Of a stretch of DNA of 64,000 bases, positions 55,083 through 63,830 are shown one piece after another. Every line of letters starts with the position of its first letter. Position 1 is the stretch's first letter. The stretch is from Paenibacillus taichungensis (GTDB lineage: Bacteria > Bacillota > Bacilli > Paenibacillales > Paenibacillaceae): contig NZ_QEVW01000005.1 of NCBI RefSeq assembly GCF_003287275.1, forward strand, positions 806,001 through 870,000, given 5' to 3'. Both the position numbers and the translations under genes were made by a program. The notes beneath the pieces were generated by a model. It was not told where the DNA came from, searched no databases, and saw only the letters and a list, made by a program, of their open reading frames with translations.

Positions 55083-56162
55083 TTACATATGCTTACGAAT
55101 CCAGCGGCTAAAGATAAAGAAAAATACTCTTGTCATCGGACTATTCTTCATCAAACGCTTGGAAACGACGCGAACTTCCTGCTGTTCGCTGACTTTGGGA
55201 TCAGACAGGTAAATGGCAAGCAGTCCTTCGATAATCATCCGGTGGAACGAACTTCCCGGAATCTTCTGCACATCACTGCGGGCCATCTCCACAATAAAAG
55301 CAATTCGGTCCAGCATTGTCTCCACATTCTCATAATAATTGCAGAAGTTGAGATCTCCTCCGATACGATCTTCATCCTGATCGATTAAATAATCGAGCAT
55401 GATGTGCAGTGCGCATACATGAGGAAAATAGGCAGTGTGGATCGAAGCCGCCTGCTCTTCTGTCAGCTGTTCATCACTCGCAGCCAGAAACAGCATGAAT
55501 ACGCCCAGCGTAGAGCCGGTTGCGGCGGCAAATTCGTTCCAACGGAACTGAGGTGTGCGGTGGCGATGTTCCGACCACCATTCCAGCAATGCTGTTTCTC
55601 TCAGTTCCGGCTTGATGTGCTTATATACCTGCAGGTCCGTGTATAGGCCTGCCAGATCCTGAATTTGAGGCTTGGCGGATGCATAACCTGGCAGCTGACG
55701 AGTCAGCTCCTGACATGAGGTAACCAGATTCCTTAGGTATCCACCATCATCCTGCTCCTCACGGAGCGCGTAATAATTGACAGGGGTTGCTTCGGGATCT
55801 ACCGCATCAAGCATAGATTGATGGAGAAGCCGAAAGTCATTCGGGTCCATCGATGTACTGCGATCACACAGATTGTCCAAATAATCACTAATAGTCTGAT
55901 ATGAAACGATCAGTGGAATCAGAATGTGCCTGTTCGGCAAATCAGGTAAAGCATAAACGGTCCCGCCTTCGCAGTGGAACTGCTTGTCCCTGAGACTGGC
56001 CAGTGCCTGGTTGCGCAATTCCTCATTCGGAATTTTTTCAGCTTGGGCACGCCATCCATCCAATTCCTTCCGCGTTTCCGGAATGGTGTATTTGTACACC
56101 CCTCTCATCAATGCCAACGGTCCACGCGGATATTGATGACGATTTCGATTTGATTGGCTCAA
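55083..56162 (-). CDS. ytpB: Tetraprenyl-beta-curcumene synthase (YtpB, DUF2600)
   Basis: A 359-residue protein of the DUF2600 family, whose characterised member YtpB of B. subtilis cyclises tetraprenyl diphosphate to tetraprenyl-beta-curcumene, the precursor of C35 sporulenes. The metal-binding Asp-rich site is YLDNLCDRS at about 92-100, and a second acidic site DYLIDQDEDRIGGDLNFCNYY lies near 255-275. The start is TTG 56162, with GGAGG about 10 bp upstream. It is monocistronic, upstream of pfkA on the same strand (54 bp). No squalene-hopene-type cyclase is nearby. Confidence 0.92.
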   Translation of the reverse strand: MSQSNRNRHQYPRGPLALMRGVYKYTIPETRKELDGWRAQAEKIPNEELRNQALASLRDKQFHCEGGTVYALPDLPNRHILIPLIVSYQTISDYLDNLCDRSTSMDPNDFRLLHQSMLDAVDPEATPVNYYALREEQDDGGYLRNLVTSCQELTRQLPGYASAKPQIQDLAGLYTDLQVYKHIKPELRETALLEWWSEHRHRTPQFRWNEFAAATGSTLGVFMLFLAASDEQLTEEQAASIHTAYFPHVCALHIMLDYLIDQDEDRIGGDLNFCNYYENVETMLDRIAFIVEMARSDVQKIPGSSFHRMIIEGLLAIYLSDPKVSEQQEVRVVSKRLMKNSPMTRVFFFIFSRWIRKHM

Positions 56163-56467
56163 AATAAATGTGCCTCCACTTGGTTGAATACGTATTAGAG
56201 CGATTTTTAACCAATCCTATTATAATATGATCCCCTTAATTGTACAAATGATCTCCCGCATAATCACAGCAAAAAATCACATTCGTGAACAACTTTTTGC
56301 AAAATCACTCATCACCCATTTGCGTCACTCGTAATTCAACTTTACAACATTCACGATTGACATGGACTACTTCCACAATAGCTGTCAAAAAATACAATCC
56401 ATAATCATGCGCGACTCGGGGATATTAAATTCTGCATTGCAAATTACCCACAAGGAGGAATTCAAGT
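56163..56467. other. Divergent promoter region between ytpB and the LPKTG peptide gene
   Basis: About 305 bp, AT-rich. A TTGACA at 56357-56362 is a possible -35 for rightward transcription, but a matching -10 is weak. No other structure was found. Confidence 0.4.
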
Positions 56468-56749
56468 ATGAATAAAGCAACCATTGTTTCTCTATCTGCT
56501 TGCCTAATGCTGGCTGTATCCGGTGCATCTGGTGCATCTGCATCCGCTGCAACTGAACCAATGCACAAAATGGAGAAATCCATACACAAAGCAGAGCATA
56601 AAGCAGAACACAAGATGCACATGAAATCGCATAAAGGCAAGGAACACAAGCTACATCAGGAATCCGTCAGCAAAGAGCATAAAATCCATGCGAAAAGCGT
56701 TACACCAAAAGCCCTTCCCAAAACAGGATATGGCGGTGTAAGCGAGTAA
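56468..56749 (+). CDS. Small secreted His/Lys-rich protein ending in an anchorless LPKTG motif
   Basis: A 93-residue protein. A signal peptide (about 1-28, cleavage near SASA) is followed by about 50 residues in which His and Lys recur every few positions (HKAEHKAEHKMHMKSHKGK, then EHKLHQE and EHKIHAK). The end is ALPKTGYGGVSE, so LPKTG lies at 83-87, but the hydrophobic helix and basic tail of a normal sorting signal are absent. ATG 56468 has AAGGAGG 9 bp upstream. A sortase gene follows after a hairpin. It is probably the sortase substrate and could bind metal ions; both are inferred. Confidence 0.88.
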   Translation: MNKATIVSLSACLMLAVSGASGASASAATEPMHKMEKSIHKAEHKAEHKMHMKSHKGKEHKLHQESVSKEHKIHAKSVTPKALPKTGYGGVSE

Positions 56750-56756
56750 AAAAAGT

Positions 56757-56800
56757 AACAAGAGAAAAGAAAAAAGCTATTTTCTTTTCTCTTGTTCTTT
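56757..56800 (+). terminator. Hairpin between the LPKTG peptide gene and the sortase gene
   Basis: AACAAGAGAAAAGAAAA pairs with TTTTCTTTTCTCTTGTT (17 bp), followed by CTTTAATTT. The stem is long but AT-rich. It could act as a partial terminator or RNA-stabilising structure, making the peptide more abundant than the sortase. Confidence 0.6.
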
Positions 56801-56826
56801 AATTTATTAATAAGGATGAGAAGCGC

Positions 56827-57441
56827 ATGAAAAACTACACTTCATTAGCCGCTATTGTCATTTATGTAATTATCATGTCCCTGATCTTATCTCCAGCACA
56901 TGGCTTGAAGGAACAGACCGCTTTCCGAATAACAGCTCTTAACGATCACATTGGTGCTGGTACCGAGATAAAAACAAAGATTCGCCAAACCATGGTCATG
57001 AAGAAGCCGGTCCGTTTATGCATTCCATCGGTTCATTTGAGTACTTCAATTATTCCTATTCATCTTTCAGAGGATGGACAACTGAAAGCACCCAAGTCCA
57101 GTGAGGTGGCAGGCTTATATGCAGATGGAGTTTTGCCGGGAGAAAACGGAAATGCAATTGTTGCCGGTCATGTGGACAACTACACAGGTCCAGCCATATT
57201 CTACCCACTCAAACATCTGAAACCAGGTGCTTTTGTTTTTTTGTTTGACCAGAACAACCAATATATGAAATACGAGGTCCTGGAGGTTCAATCTTATTAT
57301 ACGCAAGAAGCTCCTTTGGACAAAATATTTGGTGACAGCCCTGAAAAACAGTTGAATCTGATCACATGTACTGGAAAGTACGATCGCAGAAAAAAAGAGC
57401 ACGAAAAGCGTCTCGTCGTGTATACCCGATGGGTTGAATAA
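56827..57441 (+). CDS. Sortase, class F-like
   Basis: A 204-residue transpeptidase with one N-terminal membrane helix (about 7-25). The sortase barrel has the catalytic His in AGHVDNYTGPAIFYPL, the Cys in LNLITCTGKYDRR and the Arg in EKRLVVYTRWVE. The GHVDxxTGPAxFxxL segment is that of class F rather than A or B enzymes. It should cleave the LPKTG-type signal of a secreted protein and join it to an amine. ATG 56827 has AAGGA about 11 bp upstream. It lies 78 bp after the LPKTG peptide gene and 19 bp before the amidase_6 gene, so these form one operon. Confidence 0.9.
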   Translation: MKNYTSLAAIVIYVIIMSLILSPAHGLKEQTAFRITALNDHIGAGTEIKTKIRQTMVMKKPVRLCIPSVHLSTSIIPIHLSEDGQLKAPKSSEVAGLYADGVLPGENGNAIVAGHVDNYTGPAIFYPLKHLKPGAFVFLFDQNNQYMKYEVLEVQSYYTQEAPLDKIFGDSPEKQLNLITCTGKYDRRKKEHEKRLVVYTRWVE

Positions 57442-57460
57442 CATTTAAGAGGAGATAACC

Positions 57461-58561
57461 ATGTATAAATGGATAATCATACTCCTGGTTAGCTGTTTGT
57501 TTATGAATATGCAACAAATAAGGCCTGTCGAGGCTTCTTCCATCCCAACAGAACGTGAAATCACTCAACATCTTGAATCCCTTTTTTCAGAAAGATCGAA
57601 ATACTTAGCCGCACAAAATAATAATATGGACCGCTATTATGATATTAAATCTCCCTTGAGCCGTCACGCTCACACCATGGAAGTCAATCGCAAAACCTAT
57701 CTTCATGCATGGGCTGATCATCGTAACATGAAAATTACCGATGTACTGTCCAAAATCCATATCTCCAAAATTCGTCTTAGAGATAACACGGCAACCGTTT
57801 CTTTGGGGCATTCGCAGCAGATCTCATACGCCTATAATGACCAGTTATCATCAACCCATTCGTTTGGACTCGGAACGTGGCATGCGGTCACACTGAAAAA
57901 AATGAATGATCAATGGATCGTTTGGAAGGAATGGTACCTCGATCCTCTGGAAGAAAACCCTAGTATGATTGCAAAGGGAATGCCTTCTCCACCGCCCCAT
58001 CGTCCTGTACTGAAGGACGGCAAGAATTACAAACGAAAACAAGCGGTTGCCTACGCAAACAAATATGCGGGGATCGCTTGGAGAGTGAACGATAATGTCA
58101 GATATAATGCCAAATATAAAAATTACAATAATCTCGGGGGCGACTGTACCAATTTTGCTTCCCAGGCTCTTGGAGACCAGGCGGAAGGCGGCGGGTTACC
58201 GATGAAAGGCGCGTGGAGATACCATTTTCCCAAGGGTGGCACCAGAACATGGGTACAAACGGATGCATTCAAAAATTTCATTCTGTATTCCGGGTATGGG
58301 AAACGAATTGCGACAGAATCTTTTTCGAAGCTGGTGGAAAAAACAGAGACTCACCCCCACGGGTCAATAGGCGAGCTCGCGGCTGGCGATCTGATTGCCC
58401 ATGTCATGCATAACGATGTAGACCATTTCTCCATAGTTACCGGATTCGATCAACGCGGCTATCCTCTCGTCAATTCCCACACTGCCGACCGATTTCAGGC
58501 GCCGTTTGACTTGGGCTGGGACAATAAAACAAAGTATATCCTCATTCATATTCGGGACTGA
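57461..58561 (+). CDS. Exported protein with C-terminal amidase_6-type domain
   Basis: A 366-residue protein with a signal peptide (1-24, ending VEASS). The middle part (about 30-170) is an uncharacterised NTF2-sized region. The C-terminal ~165 residues match the putative amidase domain (amidase_6): YNNLGGDCTNFASQAL holds the Cys nucleophile, and a His follows in HNDVDHFSIVTGFD. Such domains resemble NlpC/CHAP enzymes and may cut wall peptides or act on proteins. ATG 57461 has AGAGGAG 7 bp upstream. It lies directly after the sortase, but its own C-terminus has no LPxTG. Confidence 0.86.
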   Translation: MYKWIIILLVSCLFMNMQQIRPVEASSIPTEREITQHLESLFSERSKYLAAQNNNMDRYYDIKSPLSRHAHTMEVNRKTYLHAWADHRNMKITDVLSKIHISKIRLRDNTATVSLGHSQQISYAYNDQLSSTHSFGLGTWHAVTLKKMNDQWIVWKEWYLDPLEENPSMIAKGMPSPPPHRPVLKDGKNYKRKQAVAYANKYAGIAWRVNDNVRYNAKYKNYNNLGGDCTNFASQALGDQAEGGGLPMKGAWRYHFPKGGTRTWVQTDAFKNFILYSGYGKRIATESFSKLVEKTETHPHGSIGELAAGDLIAHVMHNDVDHFSIVTGFDQRGYPLVNSHTADRFQAPFDLGWDNKTKYILIHIRD

Positions 58562-58644
58562 TCGCAGCACAACACACATACTTGCCCTCCTTTGCTCATA
58601 TAAATGTTGGACAAGATGTGTTTGTGTTGGATGGAGTGAACTGG

Positions 58645-60114
58645 ATGAACATCTCTCCCGGTCTCAAGCAGACGGGTATTCGTATCGGTGCTGTCTCTCT
58701 GGTCAAAGTGATAGGTCTGACCGGACGTATCATCCTTACCCGCATGGCGGGGCCTGAAGGTATAGGATTATTTCAGATCGCCTATTCCTATTTTGGCTTC
58801 ATACTTATGCTAATAACAGGAGGGATTCCTACCTCCCTGGGTATGTACACCGCCAGACAGCCAGCAAATGGCTGGTTCTGGTTCAAGCGATTGTCCATCC
58901 TGCTCTCGCTTATTGGTGCAACCCTCAGTTTACTTACCCTCGCCTATTCCTCAACCATCTCCACATGGTTAGGTAATCCAGTTCTGGAGCCGTTTTTGCG
59001 CTCATTGTCCCTTGCTATACTCGTCGTACCTCTTCTAAGCCTGCTGCGGGGGTATATGCAAGGTCTTGAATATTACGGCGCCATTGCTGTCTCGGAGGTA
59101 ATGGAGCAAGCGGTTCGGATCGGTCTGATGCTAGGTATCACCTGGCTGTGGCTTCCTGAAGGTGTAATGTATGCAGTGGGGAGAAGTTTGATTGGAACAG
59201 CAATGGGCGGGATTGTCGCTTTTGTTATGCTGCTTCTTTTCTTGCGCCATACCGGTCAAAAGAATGAAATAGATTGTGTTCCCATAGAGAGATCGGACGG
59301 CTCTTGGTTTATTAAGAGCTCCATAGTCATTTCCCTCACACGGCTACTGATTCCGTTCTCCGATATGCTTGATGCGGTCATTATCCCTTCTCGATTGCAA
59401 ACCGCTGGCTATACCTCCACACAAGCCACTGCAATGTACGGTCTTCTTATGGGTATGGCCATGCTGGTAGTTTATATGCCTACCATTGTAACCGCGGCCA
59501 TATCACATACCCTGACCATGAAGCTGGCTCTCTCCTGGAAGGAGCTTCGTTATAATTATTTTGCCAAGAAAAGCCGACTAACCATGGAAATAGTGTGGAT
59601 TTGGGGACTGACCTCCAGCTCCTTTTTATGGATTTTCAACCGCGACCTAGCACAGCTCATGTTCCATTCTACACAAGTCGCAGAGCTGATTCGCTGGTTA
59701 AGCATCATCCCTCTGCTTGTCGGACTTCGGGAAATTTCCACTAGTATATTATGGGCACAGGATAACAAAAGAGTCAGTCTGATCGGAACGGCAATCGGCA
59801 TTACTGCGGCTTCCCTCTCCCACTACTTCCTGATTCCTCTCGACGGATTTCACCTTAAAGGTGCAGTGGCGGGTGTCATACTAATGGAACTTATTATCAT
59901 GTCTGGAAATTTGATTGGATTAAAAGATACGCTAAAAGACATCCGGATTGGTACTTTGGCTATTCATGTCTTAGTTGTGTTGATAATTTCAGCGTTAGCA
60001 ACAAGACCCGCCCTTCCTGTAAACTGGGGAGACTACGCGATTCTTCCAAACATTTTGCTGTTTTTTGTGTTAAATGGCAGCTATATGATGATCCACTATC
60101 GTCTGAAAAGCTAA
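58645..60114 (+). CDS. SpoVB/MurJ-like oligosaccharide flippase
   Basis: A 489-residue protein with about fourteen predicted membrane helices, of the polysaccharide-transport (MOP) type. The N-terminus (GIRIGAVSLVKVIGLTGRIILTRM) and GLFQIAYSYFGFIL match the SpoVB branch. These move lipid-linked glycans or related molecules across the membrane in sporulation or wall assembly. The start is ATG 58645, 8 bp after GGAG; the frame is open 63 bp further upstream. It lies 83 bp after the amidase gene and may belong to the same operon. Confidence 0.88.
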   Translation: MNISPGLKQTGIRIGAVSLVKVIGLTGRIILTRMAGPEGIGLFQIAYSYFGFILMLITGGIPTSLGMYTARQPANGWFWFKRLSILLSLIGATLSLLTLAYSSTISTWLGNPVLEPFLRSLSLAILVVPLLSLLRGYMQGLEYYGAIAVSEVMEQAVRIGLMLGITWLWLPEGVMYAVGRSLIGTAMGGIVAFVMLLLFLRHTGQKNEIDCVPIERSDGSWFIKSSIVISLTRLLIPFSDMLDAVIIPSRLQTAGYTSTQATAMYGLLMGMAMLVVYMPTIVTAAISHTLTMKLALSWKELRYNYFAKKSRLTMEIVWIWGLTSSSFLWIFNRDLAQLMFHSTQVAELIRWLSIIPLLVGLREISTSILWAQDNKRVSLIGTAIGITAASLSHYFLIPLDGFHLKGAVAGVILMELIIMSGNLIGLKDTLKDIRIGTLAIHVLVVLIISALATRPALPVNWGDYAILPNILLFFVLNGSYMMIHYRLKS

Positions 60115-60188
60115 TCCCATCTATTTACATCAACTCCCTACAAGAATATAATGTCTATAATCTTTCAAAAGTATCGGAACCTTTTTGA

Positions 60189-60226
60189 CCCGCTGGCATT
60201 CAATTGCTGGCGGGCATCTCTTTTAT
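60189..60226 (+). terminator. Probable intrinsic terminator of the flippase gene
   Basis: CCCGCTGGC pairs with GCTGGCGGG (nine pairs, two of them G-T) around an 8-nt loop. It is followed by CATCTCTTTT, an imperfect T-rich tract. Confidence 0.55.
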
Positions 60227-60278
60227 GTAAGCATCATCTTATACTTACCTTAATTCATCCATCAAAGGAGTCGTTGAC

Positions 60279-61619
60279 ATGACGTCTAGTGAACCGCTCT
60301 CGTGGAGACGGTTATTTGCTTTTTTTGTGCCGCTCGGCATTTCCGCTTCTCTTGTTACCATTTCTCATGTAATCATTAACAGTACACTCGCACGTTCCGC
60401 TCATCCCGAGACGGTCATTGCTAGCTACGCGATCGCTGGTAGCCTGCTAACCCTCACCGAGCGCCCTTCAACCCTACTGCGTCAAACCTGTTCGGCGCTG
60501 GTTCGGGACCGCCTTTCCTTTCAGGCCCTCACGTTTGTGACCAAAATCTTTCTCGCTTGTGTACTTCTGATCGGATTTCTCATCGTATATTCTCCCATTG
60601 GTACAGGTGTATTCAAATATCTGTTTGGCGTAAGCCCGGATCTGTTATCCAAAGTAATCGACGTCTACGAGATTCTCATGTATGTCAGCATCTTTTCGGT
60701 CATCCGCAATATCTATCAGGGCATCATTATTACGAATAACCGTACGAAATGGCTGACAATCGGCATGTTATTTCGCCTTGCTGGCATGTATGGCTTATCC
60801 TTGTATTTCATATATACTGACAGCATTGACAGCGGACGTGTAGGCGCTATCATTTTTGCCGCAGGTATGATGATTGAGACTTTGGTCAGTTTTCTTGAAG
60901 GTAACAGCATCAAACGCAAGATGCCAGCCAAGCTGGAAGATCATCCTGTTGAAAACAAGGCAGACGTCTTTCGCTTTTACAAACCGCTGTTATTATCCAG
61001 TTTTGTGGCCCTGTTTATCGGACCCGTCATTAATATCGTACTTGGCAAAACGACCGGGATTACTCTGGCCATCTCTTCCTTTGCCGTTGCAAGTAGTCTG
61101 ATGCAGCTGATGCTAAGCTTTTTTACATACATCCACCAAATCGTGCTGAATTTCTATCTTGTTGATGCCAAACTGGTGAAGAAGTTCGCACTGGTCACCG
61201 GATTTGTTCCTTTTGCCATGACCGTATCGATTGCCTACACCCCACTTGGACCGTGGGTATTGGAAAATGTAATGAGCGTTCAGGGCAATCTGCTACAGCA
61301 AAGTTTGTGGACACTGCGTGCGTTTGTACTCTTTCCGCTGATTTCACCTTTTCTCGACTTCAGCAATGGTTTGATTCTTCTTCGCGGACAGACCAAAACG
61401 ATGTTTCGCTCCCAGACGGCCAATGCCATATGTACGGTGATTGTTCTGCTCATACTGGTCAGCATATTCCCTGCGTGGAACGGCATGATCGGTGCAGTGG
61501 CTCAATCCCTCGGCCTGCTTGCCGAGCTTGTCATTGTCTGGCTTGTCATCCGGCGTACGCAGAAGGAACCTAGCATGTCTGTACACTCATCGGGGAAATC
61601 ATCTTCCCTCAAGGGATAA
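60279..61619 (+). CDS. MATE-like multidrug/oligosaccharide transporter
   Basis: A 446-residue protein with about twelve membrane helices and the MOP-superfamily pattern (FVPLGISASLVTISHVIINS at the start, and a second repeat beginning FYKPLLLSSFVALFIGP). The N-terminus carries SYAIAGSLLTLTERP. The family is often annotated simply as multi-antimicrobial extrusion. The substrate is unknown. ATG 60279 has AAAGGAG 8 bp upstream. It lies 22-38 bp before the MFS gene on the same strand, probably co-transcribed. Confidence 0.82.
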   Translation: MTSSEPLSWRRLFAFFVPLGISASLVTISHVIINSTLARSAHPETVIASYAIAGSLLTLTERPSTLLRQTCSALVRDRLSFQALTFVTKIFLACVLLIGFLIVYSPIGTGVFKYLFGVSPDLLSKVIDVYEILMYVSIFSVIRNIYQGIIITNNRTKWLTIGMLFRLAGMYGLSLYFIYTDSIDSGRVGAIIFAAGMMIETLVSFLEGNSIKRKMPAKLEDHPVENKADVFRFYKPLLLSSFVALFIGPVINIVLGKTTGITLAISSFAVASSLMQLMLSFFTYIHQIVLNFYLVDAKLVKKFALVTGFVPFAMTVSIAYTPLGPWVLENVMSVQGNLLQQSLWTLRAFVLFPLISPFLDFSNGLILLRGQTKTMFRSQTANAICTVIVLLILVSIFPAWNGMIGAVAQSLGLLAELVIVWLVIRRTQKEPSMSVHSSGKSSSLKG

Positions 61620-61656
61620 TAAATTTGAACTGTAATCAAGAATGGAGCCTTTCATC

Positions 61657-62826
61657 ATGAAATCAAGTCATACCGCCCGGCCAGATCAAAACTGGCTGCG
61701 GGCACTCATGTTCACCATCTTCGGTTCCACCGTTCTGGTGGTATCGTATTTCCAGCTTTATTTCAGTCATCTGGGATTCAGTCGGGCTGAAATCGGTTAC
61801 CTCTACGGAATTGGTCCTCTCGTCTCCGTATTCTCCAATATGTTCTGGAGTATGGCGAGTGACCGATACAAAACCGTGCGCAAAGTGATGATCATCCTGC
61901 TTGCCGGGCAACTGATCACTGGTGTCATGCTTGCCAATGCCACAACCTTTGGTCAGGTGTTTGTACTGGTGACCCTGTTTTACTTTTTCTACTACCCGGT
62001 TTATCCACTTTCGGATACGATGGCGATTACAACCGCAAGCAAGTATGGACGAAATTTCACTTCCATTCGTGTATTTGGCTCGATTGGATATGCGTTCTTT
62101 GCGTTAAGCATTGGATATTTTCTCGGATCTTTCGGACCGGGATGGACGATGTGGGTATGTATCGCACTGGCGGCGACTACTCTCCTGATCGGTTTTCGAT
62201 TAAAAGATCAGCCTTCGGGCAACAGCACTAAAATGGATCTTTCGGGACTATGGTCCATCTTGAAAAGAAGGGATGTTCTCACCTTTTTCGGCTGCGTTTT
62301 CCTGCTCGCTCTGGGTCACCGGATGAATGAAGCTTTTCTCACCATTACGCTGAAAGACCTAGGTGCCAGTGAAGGACTGATCGGGTGGTCCCTGTTAATC
62401 TCTTCGGTCAGTGAGATTCCAGTGTTTTTGCTGCTAAGCAGATACGGCAATCGCTACAAAGAACTTCCTTTGCTGACGATCGCTGCGCTGATGTATACGA
62501 TTCGCTTATTTCTGATGTCCATCTCGGATACACCCGCAGCGGTCGTTGCCATTCAGACGATGCACAGCGTGACCTTTGGCATCTTCTACGTGACTGCAGT
62601 CCGTTATATTACCCGCCTTGTCCCGGATGGTTATCGTGCCACTGGTATGGCCCTGTTCACTATTGTGTGGTCCAGCGCTTCCGGTCTGCTCAGCGGAACG
62701 CTGGGAGGATTGCTGCTGGAGCACACCAACAGAAACACCTTCTATCTCACTGCGATGGCGTTTTCCCTGGCCGCACTTGTTGGATTTTGCATGAAACTTT
62801 GGTCAAGCATGACTAGCCGCGCATAA
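61657..62826 (+). CDS. MFS transporter (MFS_1-like/HcaT type)
   Basis: A 389-residue, twelve-helix carrier. It has MFS loop motifs (SHLGFSRAEIGYLYGIGPLV at the start, and WSMASDRYKTVRKVM as the 2-3 loop). The sequence resembles the LacY-related HcaT/YwbF group, which takes up small organic molecules or sugars by proton symport. The start is ATG 61657, with GGAG 9 bp upstream; the ATG five codons earlier lies too close to the site. The substrate is unknown. Confidence 0.9.
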   Translation: MKSSHTARPDQNWLRALMFTIFGSTVLVVSYFQLYFSHLGFSRAEIGYLYGIGPLVSVFSNMFWSMASDRYKTVRKVMIILLAGQLITGVMLANATTFGQVFVLVTLFYFFYYPVYPLSDTMAITTASKYGRNFTSIRVFGSIGYAFFALSIGYFLGSFGPGWTMWVCIALAATTLLIGFRLKDQPSGNSTKMDLSGLWSILKRRDVLTFFGCVFLLALGHRMNEAFLTITLKDLGASEGLIGWSLLISSVSEIPVFLLLSRYGNRYKELPLLTIAALMYTIRLFLMSISDTPAAVVAIQTMHSVTFGIFYVTAVRYITRLVPDGYRATGMALFTIVWSSASGLLSGTLGGLLLEHTNRNTFYLTAMAFSLAALVGFCMKLWSSMTSRA

Positions 62827-62876
62827 GCATCCAAAAAGTGATTTCCCTTATGGAACTCAACATATCAAAACGTATC

Positions 62877-62913
62877 AAAAAAAGCACAGTCTCCCATGGG
62901 GGGGACTGTGCTT
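62877..62913 (-). terminator. Intrinsic terminator of the cold-shock gene
   Basis: AAAGCACAGTCTCCC pairs with GGGGGGACTGTGCTT around a short loop; the minus strand continues with a T-rich run. It lies about 60 bp after the stop codon. Confidence 0.8.
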
Positions 62914-62975
62914 GGGTTCGTATATTCAGCTAGAAGCCAATCATTTATAAGAAATCCGTATGACCGGAAATATTC

Positions 62976-63173
62976 TTACAATTTGTTTACGTTAGCTGCT
63001 TGAGGACCACGGTTTCCATCAGTGATTTCGAATTCTACCGCTTGACCTTCTTCCAATGTTTTAAAGCCGTCGCCTTGAATTGCGGAGAAATGTACGAATA
63101 CGTCCTCGCCGCCTTCAACTGAAATAAAGCCATAGCCTTTTTCTGCGTTAAACCATTTAACTGTACCTTTCAA
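62976..63173 (-). CDS. csp: Cold-shock domain protein
   Basis: A 65-residue single-domain protein, the standard length of CspB/CspD. RNP1 is [10 protein letters not shown] and RNP2 is DVFVHFSAI. It binds single-stranded RNA and DNA as a chaperone. ATG 63173 has AGGAGG 7 bp upstream; the leader of about 100 bp before it is T-rich. Confidence 0.97.
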   Translation of the reverse strand: MKGTVKWFNAEKGYGFISVEGGEDVFVHFSAIQGDGFKTLEEGQAVEFEITDGNRGPQAANVNKL

Positions 63174-63336
63174 ATGAACAACCTCCTAAAAATATCGCCA
63201 TCTATGGCGAATACCCTCATTATACTGTATGACCTTCTACATTGCAATTTATCTTTTCCATAAAAGTCGAAAAAATTTGCTTTGAATCCAAGGGTACGGT
63301 ATCATTTTACCAAAACCGTTAGTTTGGAGACTACCT

Positions 63337-63570
63337 ATGATAAAAAAACATGAAATATACAAAACAGACAAGTGGAATATGATGACCGTAGAAGTTCAAG
63401 GCAAATATCTGGTGCTTCGTGAAATCTCGGAAGAATGGGGCGAAGAATGCCATACCTTCCTCAGTCGTCCTGCGTTGATGCATTGGGCTGAACGCCGCTT
63501 CCCGAAAGAAGATTTCGAGAACCGAGAGGACGAATGGCGTCAACTGATGGCTGCCTTCAAAGGAGTCTAG
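63337..63570 (+). CDS. Small conserved hypothetical protein
   Basis: A 77-residue soluble protein (MIKKHEIYKTDKWNMMTVEV, then SEEWGEECHTFLSRPALMHW and an acidic C-terminus). It has one beta hairpin and a long helix, rich in Trp and Glu. I do not recognise the family. ATG 63337 has TTGGAG 9 bp upstream. Its end lies 3 bp before the next gene, whose ribosome binding site is inside it, so the two are coupled. Confidence 0.72.
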   Translation: MIKKHEIYKTDKWNMMTVEVQGKYLVLREISEEWGEECHTFLSRPALMHWAERRFPKEDFENREDEWRQLMAAFKGV

Positions 63571-63573
63571 CCT

Positions 63574-63759
63574 ATGCAGCTTGACTCAAGCAATGTCGTC
63601 ATCTTTATTATTCTTGCTTTTTCCTTAGGAATCGTGCTGATTCTGGGACGCAACTCCATCCCGGATCGTCTAAGACGGGGCATGGCTCTGATTGCCACCC
63701 TGCTGATTTGTTTCGCATTTTTCCTGATCGTTTACTTTTTGGTCAATATGGGAGCCTAG
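63574..63759 (+). CDS. Small two-span membrane protein
   Basis: A 61-residue protein with two hydrophobic helices (about 8-25 and 38-58), separated by a basic loop (RNSIPDRLRRG). ATG 63574 has AAAGGAG 9 bp upstream, overlapping the end of the previous gene. The function is unknown. Confidence 0.75.
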   Translation: MQLDSSNVVIFIILAFSLGIVLILGRNSIPDRLRRGMALIATLLICFAFFLIVYFLVNMGA

Positions 63760-63830
63760 CTTCTTCAAATATTTCAATGCCCCTCAGGTCATACTATACG
63801 GGATTATTCGTATAGTGAGGAGGAAGGCCG

